Source of the DNA: an uncultured Pseudophaeobacter sp. | GTDB lineage: Bacteria > Pseudomonadota > Alphaproteobacteria > Rhodobacterales > Rhodobacteraceae | DNA: 64,000 bases | Assembly: GCA_905479575.1 (NCBI GenBank) | Contig: CAJQNB010000005.1 | Coordinates: 62,001-126,000, forward strand | Direction: 5' to 3' | Shown here: positions 56,299 through 64,000 of the stretch, piece after piece | Numbering within the stretch: the stretch's first letter is position 1 | How the letters are laid out: the number at the start of each line of letters is the position of its first letter | Notes under the pieces: model-generated | Database searches by the model: none | Told to the model about the DNA's origin: nothing | The model's input: the letters and a program-made list of their open reading frames with translations, nothing else | Position numbers and translations under genes: made by a program

Positions 56299-57500
56299 TA
56301 AGCCGCCTCGTCGAGCTGCTTCGCTACGCTCTCGCCGATAACTCGCGCGAGTTCTACGGGAACCGCATTTCCTAATTGACGCATGCACTCACTCCAAGCC
56401 CCGTGTAGGCGATAGTCGTCGGGAAAGGTCTGGATGCGAGCCGCTTCGCGTGTCGAGAAATAGCGTACAGAACCATCAGCTCTACGTAGCATGTTCTCCC
56501 CACCGGGGACGCCGTGAACGCCAGCTTTCAACGTCTTGCTAGGTTCATCAAGGAAACTACCGGTATGGCCTGGATACACCCGAGCCCCTGGCTGGAACCG
56601 GTGATTGTCAATCTTCGCCGCCGCCTTTGGCGCCTTCTCTGGGTCTGGTAGGTCCATAATTGCTTCGCGTGTCGTACGCCAAGGAAGGCTTTCAGGCTTC
56701 TCGTCCTTGGATAGACGCTTTGCCATCAGCTTCGCCCGGCCCTCCAAGACGCGATCATGCTTGGAAATCTCATTGCGATCCCAGTAGTCCCCGAAAGTCT
56801 GATCCCAGACGAGCGCCGCCTGAGTGTGAGAGCCTTCTTCCTTAAAACTCCACTTCGCGTTGACGTCATCCCGAAAACCGACAAAAAGAACGCGTTCGCG
56901 CCGCTGCGGTACGCCAAAGTTGGCTGAATTCAATAGCTTAGTGACGACTTTATAATGCAGGCCGTCCCGGTTCGTCGACGTATGGTGCTGCTCAAGGCGG
57001 GCGAGATGATCCTGCCAATCCTCGTTTTTCTTTGAAATCAACTCAGGGTGTTCCAGCTGAAGTTTGACATACTCAAAATAGCTCATGAATGAGGCCCGGG
57101 TCAGCCCCTTCACATTCTCAAAGACAAAAGCGCGTGGACGCGCTTCCCGAACGGCTCGGACCGCTTGAGGGAACATATCTCTTGCGTCGTCGAATGCGCG
57201 ATGCTGACCGCCTAGTGAGAACGGTTGGCACGGCGGCCCACCAGAAATGAGGTCGAGCTTGCCCTCAAGGTCCTTAAACCCGACCTTCCGCACGTCGCCT
57301 TCGATGACGTGCCATGTCGCTGCAGGAACGGGCTCATTTTCGGTCAATACACCATGGTTGTCGCGCAGAGTGTCGCAACACCACTTGTTGAACTCGACCA
57401 CCATCTCAGGCTCGAAACCAGCCTGTGCTAAGCCGATTCCAAGGCCTCCTGCGCCTGCGAAAAGCTCTACTGATGCCCGCTTGGTGGACTGCGTCGACAT
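56298..57500 (-). CDS. DNA (cytosine-5) methyltransferase of a type II R-M system
   Basis: 400 residues. Motif I ELFAGAGGLGIGLAQAG, motif IV GGPPCQPFSLGG with catalytic Cys91, motif VI FENVKGL, motif VIII FGVPQRRERVLFVGF, and motif X QLGNAVPVELAR near residue 382. The target recognition region lies between 210 and 330. AGGGG precedes the ATG. It protects host DNA from the Eco29kI-like nuclease encoded just downstream. Both are island cargo and serve as a stabilising defence module. Confidence 0.94.
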   Translation of the reverse strand: MSTQSTKRASVELFAGAGGLGIGLAQAGFEPEMVVEFNKWCCDTLRDNHGVLTENEPVPAATWHVIEGDVRKVGFKDLEGKLDLISGGPPCQPFSLGGQHRAFDDARDMFPQAVRAVREARPRAFVFENVKGLTRASFMSYFEYVKLQLEHPELISKKNEDWQDHLARLEQHHTSTNRDGLHYKVVTKLLNSANFGVPQRRERVLFVGFRDDVNAKWSFKEEGSHTQAALVWDQTFGDYWDRNEISKHDRVLEGRAKLMAKRLSKDEKPESLPWRTTREAIMDLPDPEKAPKAAAKIDNHRFQPGARVYPGHTGSFLDEPSKTLKAGVHGVPGGENMLRRADGSVRYFSTREAARIQTFPDDYRLHGAWSECMRQLGNAVPVELARVIGESVAKQLDEAA

Positions 57501-57993
57501 GAGTTACCCCTAATTCGTTTTGAGATCGGATAAAGCCAGAATAAGAGGTCAGTGGCAACATTAGATTGACAAGACACTCGAACCGGCCTACGCGAGCTAA
57601 CTGCGAAGCCTATGCAAAAAATAGACCGAAAGGTCCGTTGCGAGCCGTATTGTCCGCACCCAATTTCCGAACGGCCTGACTTTAGCATTGATCTTTGCTG
57701 CGACAGAAGCGCCCTTAGCATTCGATTTTGCTATGTCCGCTCCGTGCGCCTTGCCGACATCGGTGCCAGATGCAGCGAACAACCGCTTCCCGGTCGTCAC
57801 TTCCGCGCCCACCATCTAGCTGCGCCAGAGACGGACGTCGCATAGGGGCTGGCTGGCGCCGTCTGGTGGATGCGTCCCTGTTAGATTTAGCCGCAACACT
57901 GCTGCTGCAGCGCTGCAAGTCGGCAGAGAGCCCAGTTTGACCGATGATGCAATTCACTGGAAAGTCTGCTAATATCACGACGACGACGTACTG
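57501..57993. other. 493-base gap without a supportable gene
   Basis: Upstream of the methylase start. Frames on both strands are short and cysteine/arginine-rich, without ribosome-binding sites. A controller (C) protein gene of the R-M system was looked for and not found. Confidence 0.4.
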
Positions 57994-58761
57994 GTGACTG
58001 GCATAAAAATGATACTTTCAGAAGACGACGTGATTCCCTTTAAACTCTGCTCATTTGGCTTGCACCGAGCACGCGGTCACGACGCAGAGGGAGCATATGG
58101 GAAATGGCGAACTTTGTTAAAGAGGTTCGACGAAATTCGGTCTCGTATTGACCCGTTGGCTGATCAGAATGCCAACCTCGACGTGCTTATCCGGTCATTC
58201 GAGGATCATTTGGCCTCTTATGTGAAAAAAGAGGGCCGCATGCCTGACGATTCAGCGGGTATCCAACTTCATATACACTTATCTCGTTTATGGGTCCTTG
58301 GGATTTATGAAGTGCTTCGGACGCTTCATCTGGCGATAAAAAAGCATGACAACCCATATGCAGCCTGCCTTAGGACCACCAATAGCAAAGGGTGTGGATT
58401 TTCGAGCTGCGTCCTTTGTTCAATTGGTCACCTGAAAAATGAAACTGCAATTGCCCGGATGCGTATCGCGAAGGGAGAAACTGCAGGAGACATTAAGAAT
58501 CCGCCTTTGACCGATAGCATGAGGGAGCAGCTTCTCAACGCTCCTAGAGAAACTCCCCCACCGAAAGGAGCCTTTCTTGTGGATGGAGAAGGTATAGATT
58601 TAGGAACCATTTTTTGGTTTCAGCATGATATTAGGATAGATAGAGATCGGTTAATTAGCAGAAGAAAGCTCTCCGATTCGATACTTCACTGGCGGACTTC
58701 AGAAGCTGACGCAGGTCGACCGTCGAAGCATCCTCCCGAAAGCGGTTTTCCAAACGCATAA
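57994..58761 (+). CDS. Unknown island protein with a Cys-rich centre
   Basis: 255 residues from a GTG at 57994; an ATG at 58009 (MILSEDDVIPFKL) is as likely. I do not recognise a family. The N-terminal half is helical (YGKWRTLLKRFDEIRSRIDPL; LHIHLSRLWVLGIYEVLRTL). The middle has TTNSKGCGFSSCVLCSIGH, a CxxxxCxxC group that could bind a metal. No signal peptide or strong membrane helix. It faces the thermonuclease gene (convergent). It could be a defence or regulatory gene, but nothing proves it. Confidence 0.6.
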   Translation: MTGIKMILSEDDVIPFKLCSFGLHRARGHDAEGAYGKWRTLLKRFDEIRSRIDPLADQNANLDVLIRSFEDHLASYVKKEGRMPDDSAGIQLHIHLSRLWVLGIYEVLRTLHLAIKKHDNPYAACLRTTNSKGCGFSSCVLCSIGHLKNETAIARMRIAKGETAGDIKNPPLTDSMREQLLNAPRETPPPKGAFLVDGEGIDLGTIFWFQHDIRIDRDRLISRRKLSDSILHWRTSEADAGRPSKHPPESGFPNA

Positions 58762-58949
58762 GGTAAATGGCAGCATCGTCCCGCTCCTTTCCCGTTCGAT
58801 GACATTTTACGGCTGCACCTGCGGCGAAGGTCAGCTCTTCCTCGTGCGCCTGCGGCATGGATCGCTCGCCATGCCGCCAAATCCCACGACTTTGCAAACT
58901 CCGCTATCTGCGCTTTGCTGACCTTGACGCAAAACCTTTCCAAAATCAC

Positions 58950-59348
58950 TTAACGACAATACCCCGCACGCCGTATCCGCGACTTAGCCGCTGGCGTCTC
59001 CAGGTGCCGATACTTTCCCCCGGAATACCTTCGGCAATCCAAAGCATGGCCCGCTGATATGACCGCCCCACCAATATCGACGCCCTCGGCAAAACATACG
59101 CCGATCCAACGGTCATACGACCGCTCACCAGTCAGCTGACACTCCACCGACTTGCCCGCCAGGTAGCTCACCATCCAGCGGCGGGCATCCTTGCCTGACC
59201 TAGTGTTGAGTTCAGGTGCATCGACGCCCTGCAACCGTACAGGTTTGCCCTCAACTACAATTGTGTCTGCGTCCCGCGCTTTAATGCCTGCTGCAGACAC
59301 GGGAAACACAAGGACTGCTGTCAGGGCGAAGCCTAGAGTGAATTTCAA
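58950..59348 (-). CDS. Exported thermonuclease-like (SNase) protein
   Basis: 132 residues if the TTG at 59348 is used; AGGAAAG precedes it and it opens a signal peptide (LKFTLGFALTAVLVFPVSAA). The SNase fold is recognised by ARDADTIVVEGKPVRLQGVDAPELNT (residues 26-51), containing Asp and Arg active-site residues, with the second Arg/Glu set in LTGERSYDRWIGVCF. It may degrade nucleic acids outside the cytoplasm. An alternative longer start at 59426 (MCNAV) is possible. Such small nucleases are frequent on plasmids and islands. Confidence 0.78.
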   Translation of the reverse strand: MKFTLGFALTAVLVFPVSAAGIKARDADTIVVEGKPVRLQGVDAPELNTRSGKDARRWMVSYLAGKSVECQLTGERSYDRWIGVCFAEGVDIGGAVISAGHALDCRRYSGGKYRHLETPAAKSRIRRAGYCR

Positions 59349-59841
59349 AATCTTTCCTATTCGGCTAGATTCGCGGGTAGTGTTGCAGGTGACGGAATAT
59401 ACAATCAAGTACACTGCGTTGCACATATTCGGGGTCAGTAGCGGTCGTTTGCTTGGCCACTTGGCGTAGACCGCGACCTGGGTAGAGTTATCATGGTCGG
59501 CTAAACCGGAAGCAAGTGAATGGCCCAAATCCGACATTCTTGACAGAGGTCGTCGCTGCAACGCGGCTTACGAACCGGTCTGATCCGGCCACAATTGGTC
59601 TCGCAATCCTTGAAGAGGTGCTGCGATAACATCAGATCATGATAATCTTGAAAAAAAACTTAGGCTTGTAGCTTGAACTCTCACGAAGCGCTTCCCAACT
59701 CAATAACAGGTTGACGTCCGAAGTTCTTGCCGACTTAAAGCGTTCAGAAGTCAAAAATCTACAAACTCTGCAATGATGCAGCCTCTTTGGATGCGCGTCT
59801 CTGTAATCGGCAAGGTGAAGCGCTTTTCGAAAGGCTATGTC

Positions 59842-60636
59842 ATGTTTGTGACTTCGATCTCCACTTCTAAAATGAAAGACGTAAAGAGCAGTCTTCTTCA
59901 CCACGGAAGAAAGCTCAACATCAAGTCATCCCACCTTACAGAGGCGTTTGCCCGTTCTGTCGGCTTCAATACTCAGGCTGCTTTGCTTGTTGACTTGCAG
60001 AAGACAAACGCTCCCAAGGTGGTCGAGTTTGACCAGGGAAAATTCTTTGAGCGCTTGTCTGAGCTCTCGGGGGTTCCTGACGCCACGCTAAAAACTTCGC
60101 AACTTCATTGGCCTGAAACTGCCTTCACTCGTGGTGTTGGAGTGAATGACCTACGTAGTTCGTCTCAGCTGTCTGGGCGGACCAAAGAACGGCTTGAGGG
60201 GCTGTTTGAGATGATGGCAACGAAAGGTGTTGGGTTTTACCGAGCCAAAGGAAGCCGTCCTGCATATGATCCAGATGGGCTTTGGTTTGGATCCTACAGC
60301 TCCGGCGCAAGTGCAATGCGTCGGGCTTTTTTGCCGCCAATACCAGATATGTGGGACACGAAAAGTTGGACTAGTCTGTTGGCTGAGGATGCCCTCGATG
60401 ACAGTAAGTTCACCTACCACGAGCTGATTAAAATCGCACTTGAAACGCATAATGCGTTTTCCAAATACTTGAAACTGCATGACGTCGTGTTCTCTGCAGT
60501 TGAGGGGCTTTATGTCAATCACGATGAGATTGATGGATGTGCGCGATCTGTGCTTTTCCAGCGTGAGGGACAGCTCTCAGACGTGAAAGCTTCTGATCGA
60601 GATCAACGCGCAAAGTCCTCAGTCAACGCGGCGTAG
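59842..60636 (+). CDS. Unknown island protein with an N-terminal helical domain
   Basis: 264 residues from ATG 59842 (AAAGG 8 bases upstream); an ATG at 59773 would add 23 residues. Residues 10-50 (VKSSLLHHGRKLNIKSSHLTEAFARSVGFNTQAALLVDL) resemble short helical N-terminal modules (H-x-x-x-L-E-x-x-A-x-x-x-G-F) found ahead of glyoxalase-like and other domains. The remainder (HWPETAFTRGVGVND, GLWFGSYSSGAS, FTYHELIKIALETHNAFSKYL) has no recognisable domain. It ends before a clear terminator, so it is its own transcription unit. Confidence 0.55.
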   Translation: MFVTSISTSKMKDVKSSLLHHGRKLNIKSSHLTEAFARSVGFNTQAALLVDLQKTNAPKVVEFDQGKFFERLSELSGVPDATLKTSQLHWPETAFTRGVGVNDLRSSSQLSGRTKERLEGLFEMMATKGVGFYRAKGSRPAYDPDGLWFGSYSSGASAMRRAFLPPIPDMWDTKSWTSLLAEDALDDSKFTYHELIKIALETHNAFSKYLKLHDVVFSAVEGLYVNHDEIDGCARSVLFQREGQLSDVKASDRDQRAKSSVNAA

Positions 60637-60660
60637 TCTCCATCAGTCGATGTTGTTTGA

Positions 60661-60688
60661 AAAGGGAGCTTCGGCCCCCTTTTCTTAT
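60661..60688 (+). terminator. Rho-independent terminator after the 264-residue protein gene
   Basis: AAAAGGG/CCCTTTT stem extended by inner GC pairs around a TTCG tetraloop, followed by TTTTCTTATT. The A-tract before it could make it work in both directions. Confidence 0.88.
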
Positions 60689-60849
60689 TGTTGATCCGCC
60701 TTTGCAAAATATGTGACCTGAGCGGACTTCTCCCCCCTTCCGTTTGTCGCTGCGATACCGCTTATTAGAAGCAGACGTTCCAGTTTTACCTGATGGACTG
60801 CGCTGGAACTTATGGCTTTCATATTAGGTAGGCAAAAAGGAGTCCAAAA

Positions 60850-61224
60850 TTGCTGAAAGACAAAGAGAAGCTGCACGAACAACTCGCCGGACCTGTTGAT
60901 GATAGCATTCGAGCAGTTTATCTATTGCTTGCGCATGCCAAACTGCCCGACGGTTTTGATATTCGACCCTCTGGGCACGGATATATCGAGCGGGAGTTGC
61001 GCTTCGAACTTGATGAACGATGGTATTTCTCAGCTGTCCTCAACAAGTCATGGGTGCTTTGGTACTTCAGAAGACCGGCACTGGCCGGGTTGGCAAAGGA
61101 CGCCACAGATCTGCTGCAGATATTTCCTCAAGCTGAGTTGACGAAAAATGCAGAGGTGAAGCTTCGCATTCGAGATCCAGAAACTGCCTATGCGGTTTTA
61201 GGGTGGGTACTGCAAAATGGATAG
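60850..61224 (+). CDS. Small unknown island protein
   Basis: 124 residues with a TTG start at 60850 preceded by AAGGAG. It has an alpha-beta look (LRFELDERWYFSAVLNKSWVLWYFRRP) with no recognised motif. No signal peptide. It runs in the same direction as the GIY-YIG gene 162 bases downstream and may share its transcript. Function unknown. Confidence 0.5.
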   Translation: MLKDKEKLHEQLAGPVDDSIRAVYLLLAHAKLPDGFDIRPSGHGYIERELRFELDERWYFSAVLNKSWVLWYFRRPALAGLAKDATDLLQIFPQAELTKNAEVKLRIRDPETAYAVLGWVLQNG

Positions 61225-61386
61225 TCGGCCCACTCCGGACATTCATGGACCTTTGGAGTGCTGCACTGCAGCTTCTCCAGTGTGGACATTGGTTCAAGCG
61301 ACACGTTACCGTTGGAATGAAGAGAAGTAGGCAGCGAAAGATGGCCTGCGGCACATTACTCTCGAAATGCGAAGGGGACGTATCAA

Positions 61387-62232
61387 GTGTTCCAATTTCA
61401 CGAATTTCTTGAACGTTGCGAGTATGATCCTCGGAGGACTCGGCTGCTGCGCCACGATGCACGGGGCGGCTTGGCTTGGAGGCGCGGGCAAGATGCTTTC
61501 CTCTGTTTCGCGTCGTTTCAGACACGAGCAAACTCACCCTATAATGGGGCGCCATCTCACGCATGTCATTTCATTGCAGGACCCACGATTGCCGGAACAG
61601 CAACGGCACTCTTTGTCGGGACAACAGAAGTTGAGAACGGTCGCCCATGGGATCGAGAGGAATTGCCTCTTGTCCGGGATGACGAGGTAATTGCCCAGGA
61701 GCGTGCGAGCTTGCACCCACTGGACCTTTTTGACCTTTCGTGGTGTGCAGCATGTAGCACCTACGTTGAACGGATACTAATTGATTGGGGGCCGGGAACG
61801 CGGTCATGGTCGCAGTGGGCAGATCGAAGACATAAACCGATCTTGGAGCTGCGTCTGGATGCCCGAGAAATGCCCTTTCCTGGGTTCGGTGGGTTTCGTG
61901 AGCGCATTAGTTCATTGTCCGGATTGCCTCAAAGCTGGCGTGCAGCGCTTGAGAGCGTCCACGGAGTCTACCTCTTGGTGACAGACCGTGGCCAGCAATA
62001 CGTCGGATCGGCATATGGCGCCGCCGGGTTCCTTGGACGCTGGAATCAGTATGCTGCGAATGGTCATGGTGGGAACCGAGAGTTGATGAGGCTTGAACTC
62101 GATCTCCGCGACTACCAAGTTTCCATTCTCGAAGTAGCCTCCCCCGAGATGTCAGCCGCCGACATTATCGCAAAAGAGGGTGCTTGGAAGGAAAAACTCG
62201 GTGCCCGCGCACATGGGCTGAACGCAAACTGA
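61387..62232 (+). CDS. GIY-YIG nuclease with unknown N-terminal domain
   Basis: 281 residues from a GTG at 61387 (AAGGGGA about 10 bases upstream). The C-terminal GIY-YIG domain is complete: GVYLLV with Tyr195, QYVGSAYG with Tyr205, GRW with Arg218, His227, Glu264 in KEGAWKEKLG and Asn279 in GLNAN. The N-terminal 180 residues are unknown (contains HFIAGPTIAGTATALFVGTTE and LPQSWRAALESVHGVY). The combination suggests a site-specific or target-directed nuclease, plausibly a defence effector, with the N-terminal part as sensor or targeting module. Confidence 0.78.
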   Translation: MFQFHEFLERCEYDPRRTRLLRHDARGGLAWRRGQDAFLCFASFQTRANSPYNGAPSHACHFIAGPTIAGTATALFVGTTEVENGRPWDREELPLVRDDEVIAQERASLHPLDLFDLSWCAACSTYVERILIDWGPGTRSWSQWADRRHKPILELRLDAREMPFPGFGGFRERISSLSGLPQSWRAALESVHGVYLLVTDRGQQYVGSAYGAAGFLGRWNQYAANGHGGNRELMRLELDLRDYQVSILEVASPEMSAADIIAKEGAWKEKLGARAHGLNAN

Positions 62233-62483
62233 GACTCTCGGCCCATACCGGTCAATCAAGGTGGCCCCACATTGCCGCGATGCGGCCCACCGAAGGAGAC
62301 ATTGGCAGCCGCAGCCATAGCATGACCTAAACCTATGTGAGCAAATTTTCCGCGGCGAGAGTGCTGTCGCGCCTGGAGCCCAATTAAGATTTTGCAAGAG
62401 AGCGGCGTGACATCTGCGGTTCATATCACGACATTTAATTGGTAGAGCTGGTGTCACCCTTTCTTGTTGGAGCGATCAAACCA

Positions 62484-63221
62484 ATGCTCACCGCAAACAT
62501 AGACGGCAACCGAAGCAGGCCAATTCCTAGCGCCGTCGGTGTATGTCCCTTTTGTCGGTCAGAGATGGTTCCTCGTTGCGGTGAAGTCAGGATTCATCAT
62601 TGGGCGCACAAGAGCAAAGCGAATTGTGACCCTTGGCGGGAGCCCGAGACAGACTGGCATCGGAATTGGAAAAACGAGTTCCCGCTGAGTTGGCAGGAGA
62701 AAATCTTTCAGGATGAGGCGACCGGTGAAAGACATATAGCCGATGTACACACACTTTCTGGACTGACCGTTGAGGTTCAGCATTCCCACTTGGATCCGAC
62801 CGAGCGGCGAGCTAGGGAAGAATTTTATCGGAATATGATTTGGGTTGTCGACGGTTCAAGGCTCAAAGGCAATCGAGAGAAAATTTCAGAATGGCGGAAT
62901 ACCTTGGTTGAGATAAGTCAGGGTCAAAGCCGCACAAATCTATTCCTGACCGATAAAGCTGAAGAGCTCTTTCCGAATGATTGGTTGGAATGCCCTGTGC
63001 CCGTTTGCTTCGACTATATGGGCCCAAAAGGCGATGTTTCATCGGCCCCACAAGTCCTCTTTCTGCTCTATCCCGGCACTGTGCATGGCGGCCGTCTGGT
63101 CGAGCCACTTCCGCGAGGCAGCCTGCTCAGAGCAATTTTTGCAGAAAGAGTTGATACGAGTTCTGTCCGAAGCGTCACACAGAGAGTTGCTCGTCTTCGA
63201 CTTAGTAACAGGAGACGATAA
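62484..63221 (+). CDS. CoiA-like competence nuclease family protein
   Basis: 245 residues from ATG 62484, where the family start MLTANIDG begins; a TTG at 62439 is less likely. Features: N-terminal zinc-like CPFCRSEMVPRCGEVRIHHWAHK pattern (residues 21-43), then a PD-(D/E)xK-type core with ADVHTLSGLTVEVQHS, giving Asp and the E-x-Q pair. CoiA proteins assist DNA uptake/recombination, but many island-borne relatives are probably restriction-like nucleases. It follows the GIY-YIG gene by 251 bases in the same direction. Confidence 0.75.
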   Translation: MLTANIDGNRSRPIPSAVGVCPFCRSEMVPRCGEVRIHHWAHKSKANCDPWREPETDWHRNWKNEFPLSWQEKIFQDEATGERHIADVHTLSGLTVEVQHSHLDPTERRAREEFYRNMIWVVDGSRLKGNREKISEWRNTLVEISQGQSRTNLFLTDKAEELFPNDWLECPVPVCFDYMGPKGDVSSAPQVLFLLYPGTVHGGRLVEPLPRGSLLRAIFAERVDTSSVRSVTQRVARLRLSNRRR

Positions 63222-63417
63222 GATTAAGCCGACGTAAAAAACGTTACACCTCAACCCTGCGCTGATCACGGCCCACACCCGCCGTTGGCCAGATGTCCAA
63301 GCGCTGCGTTGCAGCTTCCCCGAAGCAGCCGTTCATCACATTGTGCAGCATTTTTGTTGGCCAGAGACAGCAGTGTGGGACTTTCCGGACATTCGCAGCG
63401 GCTGTGCCAATGGCGGT
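63222..63417. other. Short non-coding gap with repeat copy
   Basis: No gene supported. Contains a copy of TTCCGGACATTC at 63383-63394, which is also found at 55326 and (as CTCCGGACATTC) at 61233. Confidence 0.35.
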
Positions 63418-63984
63418 TTATTTGGAAAAGCCACGGCGGATGAGCACTTCTTCAGCTGTTTCCTCAACAATTATTTGATCGATTGTAATGAGCGTCTGAA
63501 GCAGAACTTCGCGAATCCCCGAGCGTCGTCGACGATCCTTACTCCGCAGGATGGCATCCTTTAGTATCAGTGTCAGCTCAGCCATTTCCTGAAACAGACT
63601 GTCTGTTCTTGAGGGCCACAAAAAATACGGGGATACGCTATGTTCGGCTGAAAGCTTGCCTGGCCTACACGGGCAAGAGCTTGTCGAGGCGGTTTGCTGT
63701 TGGACCGCATGATCAAAGTCGATGTCCATCAGCGTCCCATTCAGGACGATGCGTCCGTCTACGACGTGGTCGGCGTCGGTTGTTCCGTCTACCAAGACGT
63801 AACGCCAATACCCACGATGCCCGTAAATATCTTGGGCCCGCTCTTCGTGGCCGGGCGCGCCACACGGCGCGTGCAAATCGACATGCACGAATCCAAGCCC
63901 AATAAGTGCCTTCTCATATGTATGCAGGCAGGCCTTTAGGCTCTGTAAAGTAAGCCAGTTGGGCGACGGGTCGTTGAATCGCAT
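63418..63984 (-). CDS. Unknown protein at the window edge, probably incomplete
   Basis: 188 residues from an ATG at 63984, but the frame stays open to the right edge, so the true start may lie outside. The N-terminal part (ALIGLGFVHVDLHAPCGAPGHEERAQDIYGHRGYW) and MDIDFDHAVQQQT are followed by a helical, basic C-terminus (SKDRRRRSGIREVLLQTLITIDQIIVEETAEEVLIRRG). No family recognised. It runs against the other island genes. It may be the end of an accessory gene of the mobile element. Confidence 0.4.
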   Translation of the reverse strand: MRFNDPSPNWLTLQSLKACLHTYEKALIGLGFVHVDLHAPCGAPGHEERAQDIYGHRGYWRYVLVDGTTDADHVVDGRIVLNGTLMDIDFDHAVQQQTASTSSCPCRPGKLSAEHSVSPYFLWPSRTDSLFQEMAELTLILKDAILRSKDRRRRSGIREVLLQTLITIDQIIVEETAEEVLIRRGFSK

Positions 63985-64000
63985 AAAGCCATTGGAACTG

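Noticed and set aside
58655..58897. 80-codon minus-strand frame between the Cys-motif protein and the thermonuclease gene
   Set aside because: It overlaps the 3' end of the 255-residue gene and has no clear ribosome-binding site; the translation looks moderately protein-like, so it is left as a doubtful candidate.

Overview
The window looks like a piece of alphaproteobacterial chromosome, most likely from the Rhodobacterales (Roseobacter group, Phaeobacter/Ruegeria/Leisingera-like). The genes supporting this are a DmdC/DmdB-type acyl-CoA dehydrogenase and ligase, a Hint-domain protein, a TmpA/TmpB phosphonate pair, an FeS-type photolyase with a DUF2256 partner, and a GC-rich core whose long antisense open frames are only composition shadows. 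Genus assignment is an inference from gene content.

Layout. 1-8.7 kb: end of selD, convergent mnmH (selU), an SRAP protein, an exported 5'-nucleotidase, a DUF952-DUF1330 fusion overlapping pyrD and an arsC-like gene, a MATE exporter and two hotdog thioesterases. 8.8-18.2 kb: two tandem MerR regulators followed by a beta-oxidation cluster (two acyl-CoA dehydrogenases, GST, thiolase, cupin, FadJ-type multifunctional enzyme) closed by a strong terminator. 18.25-20.74 kb: an A/T-richer insertion carrying a lone reverse transcriptase of the Abi/unknown-group (defence) type and a small unknown protein. 21-25.6 kb: Hint protein, sulfotransferase, and tmpA-tmpB with a divergent LysR regulator, predicted to release phosphate and glycine betaine from 2-(trimethylammonio)ethylphosphonate. 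25.7-34.9 kb: a light and oxidative stress block with two photolyase-family genes flanking a 45-residue zinc-ribbon gene, a MerR/MFS pair with a textbook 19-bp-spacer promoter, and an ECF sigma/anti-sigma pair flanked by an exported DUF4394-like gene and a fasciclin-msrB-DoxX operon. Two identical-spacing promoter elements (TGAAACT-N16-CGTGGTTC) lie in front of these two operons. 35-54.8 kb: core metabolism (EamA transporter, acyl-CoA ligase, SPOR protein, the cdd-deoA-deoB-upp salvage cluster, VOC-bicupin fusion, maeB, CbiX-type chelatase, FAH-family hydrolase, acnB, DUF1275).

From about 54.93 kb to the end the window enters a probable genomic island. Its left edge is a 3' half of a tRNA-Val(CAC), as left behind by tRNA-directed integration, and beyond it the sequence becomes A/T-richer and gene-sparse. 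The cargo is an Eco29kI-like type II restriction-modification pair, an exported thermonuclease-like protein, several unknown proteins, a GIY-YIG nuclease with an unknown N-terminal domain and a CoiA-like nuclease. The intact tRNA and the integrase would be expected to the right of the window.

The most promising leads for an undescribed system are the reverse transcriptase module at 18.3-20.7 kb and the cluster of unknown genes and nucleases at 57.9-63.2 kb. All functional calls come from reading motifs by eye; no database search was run.
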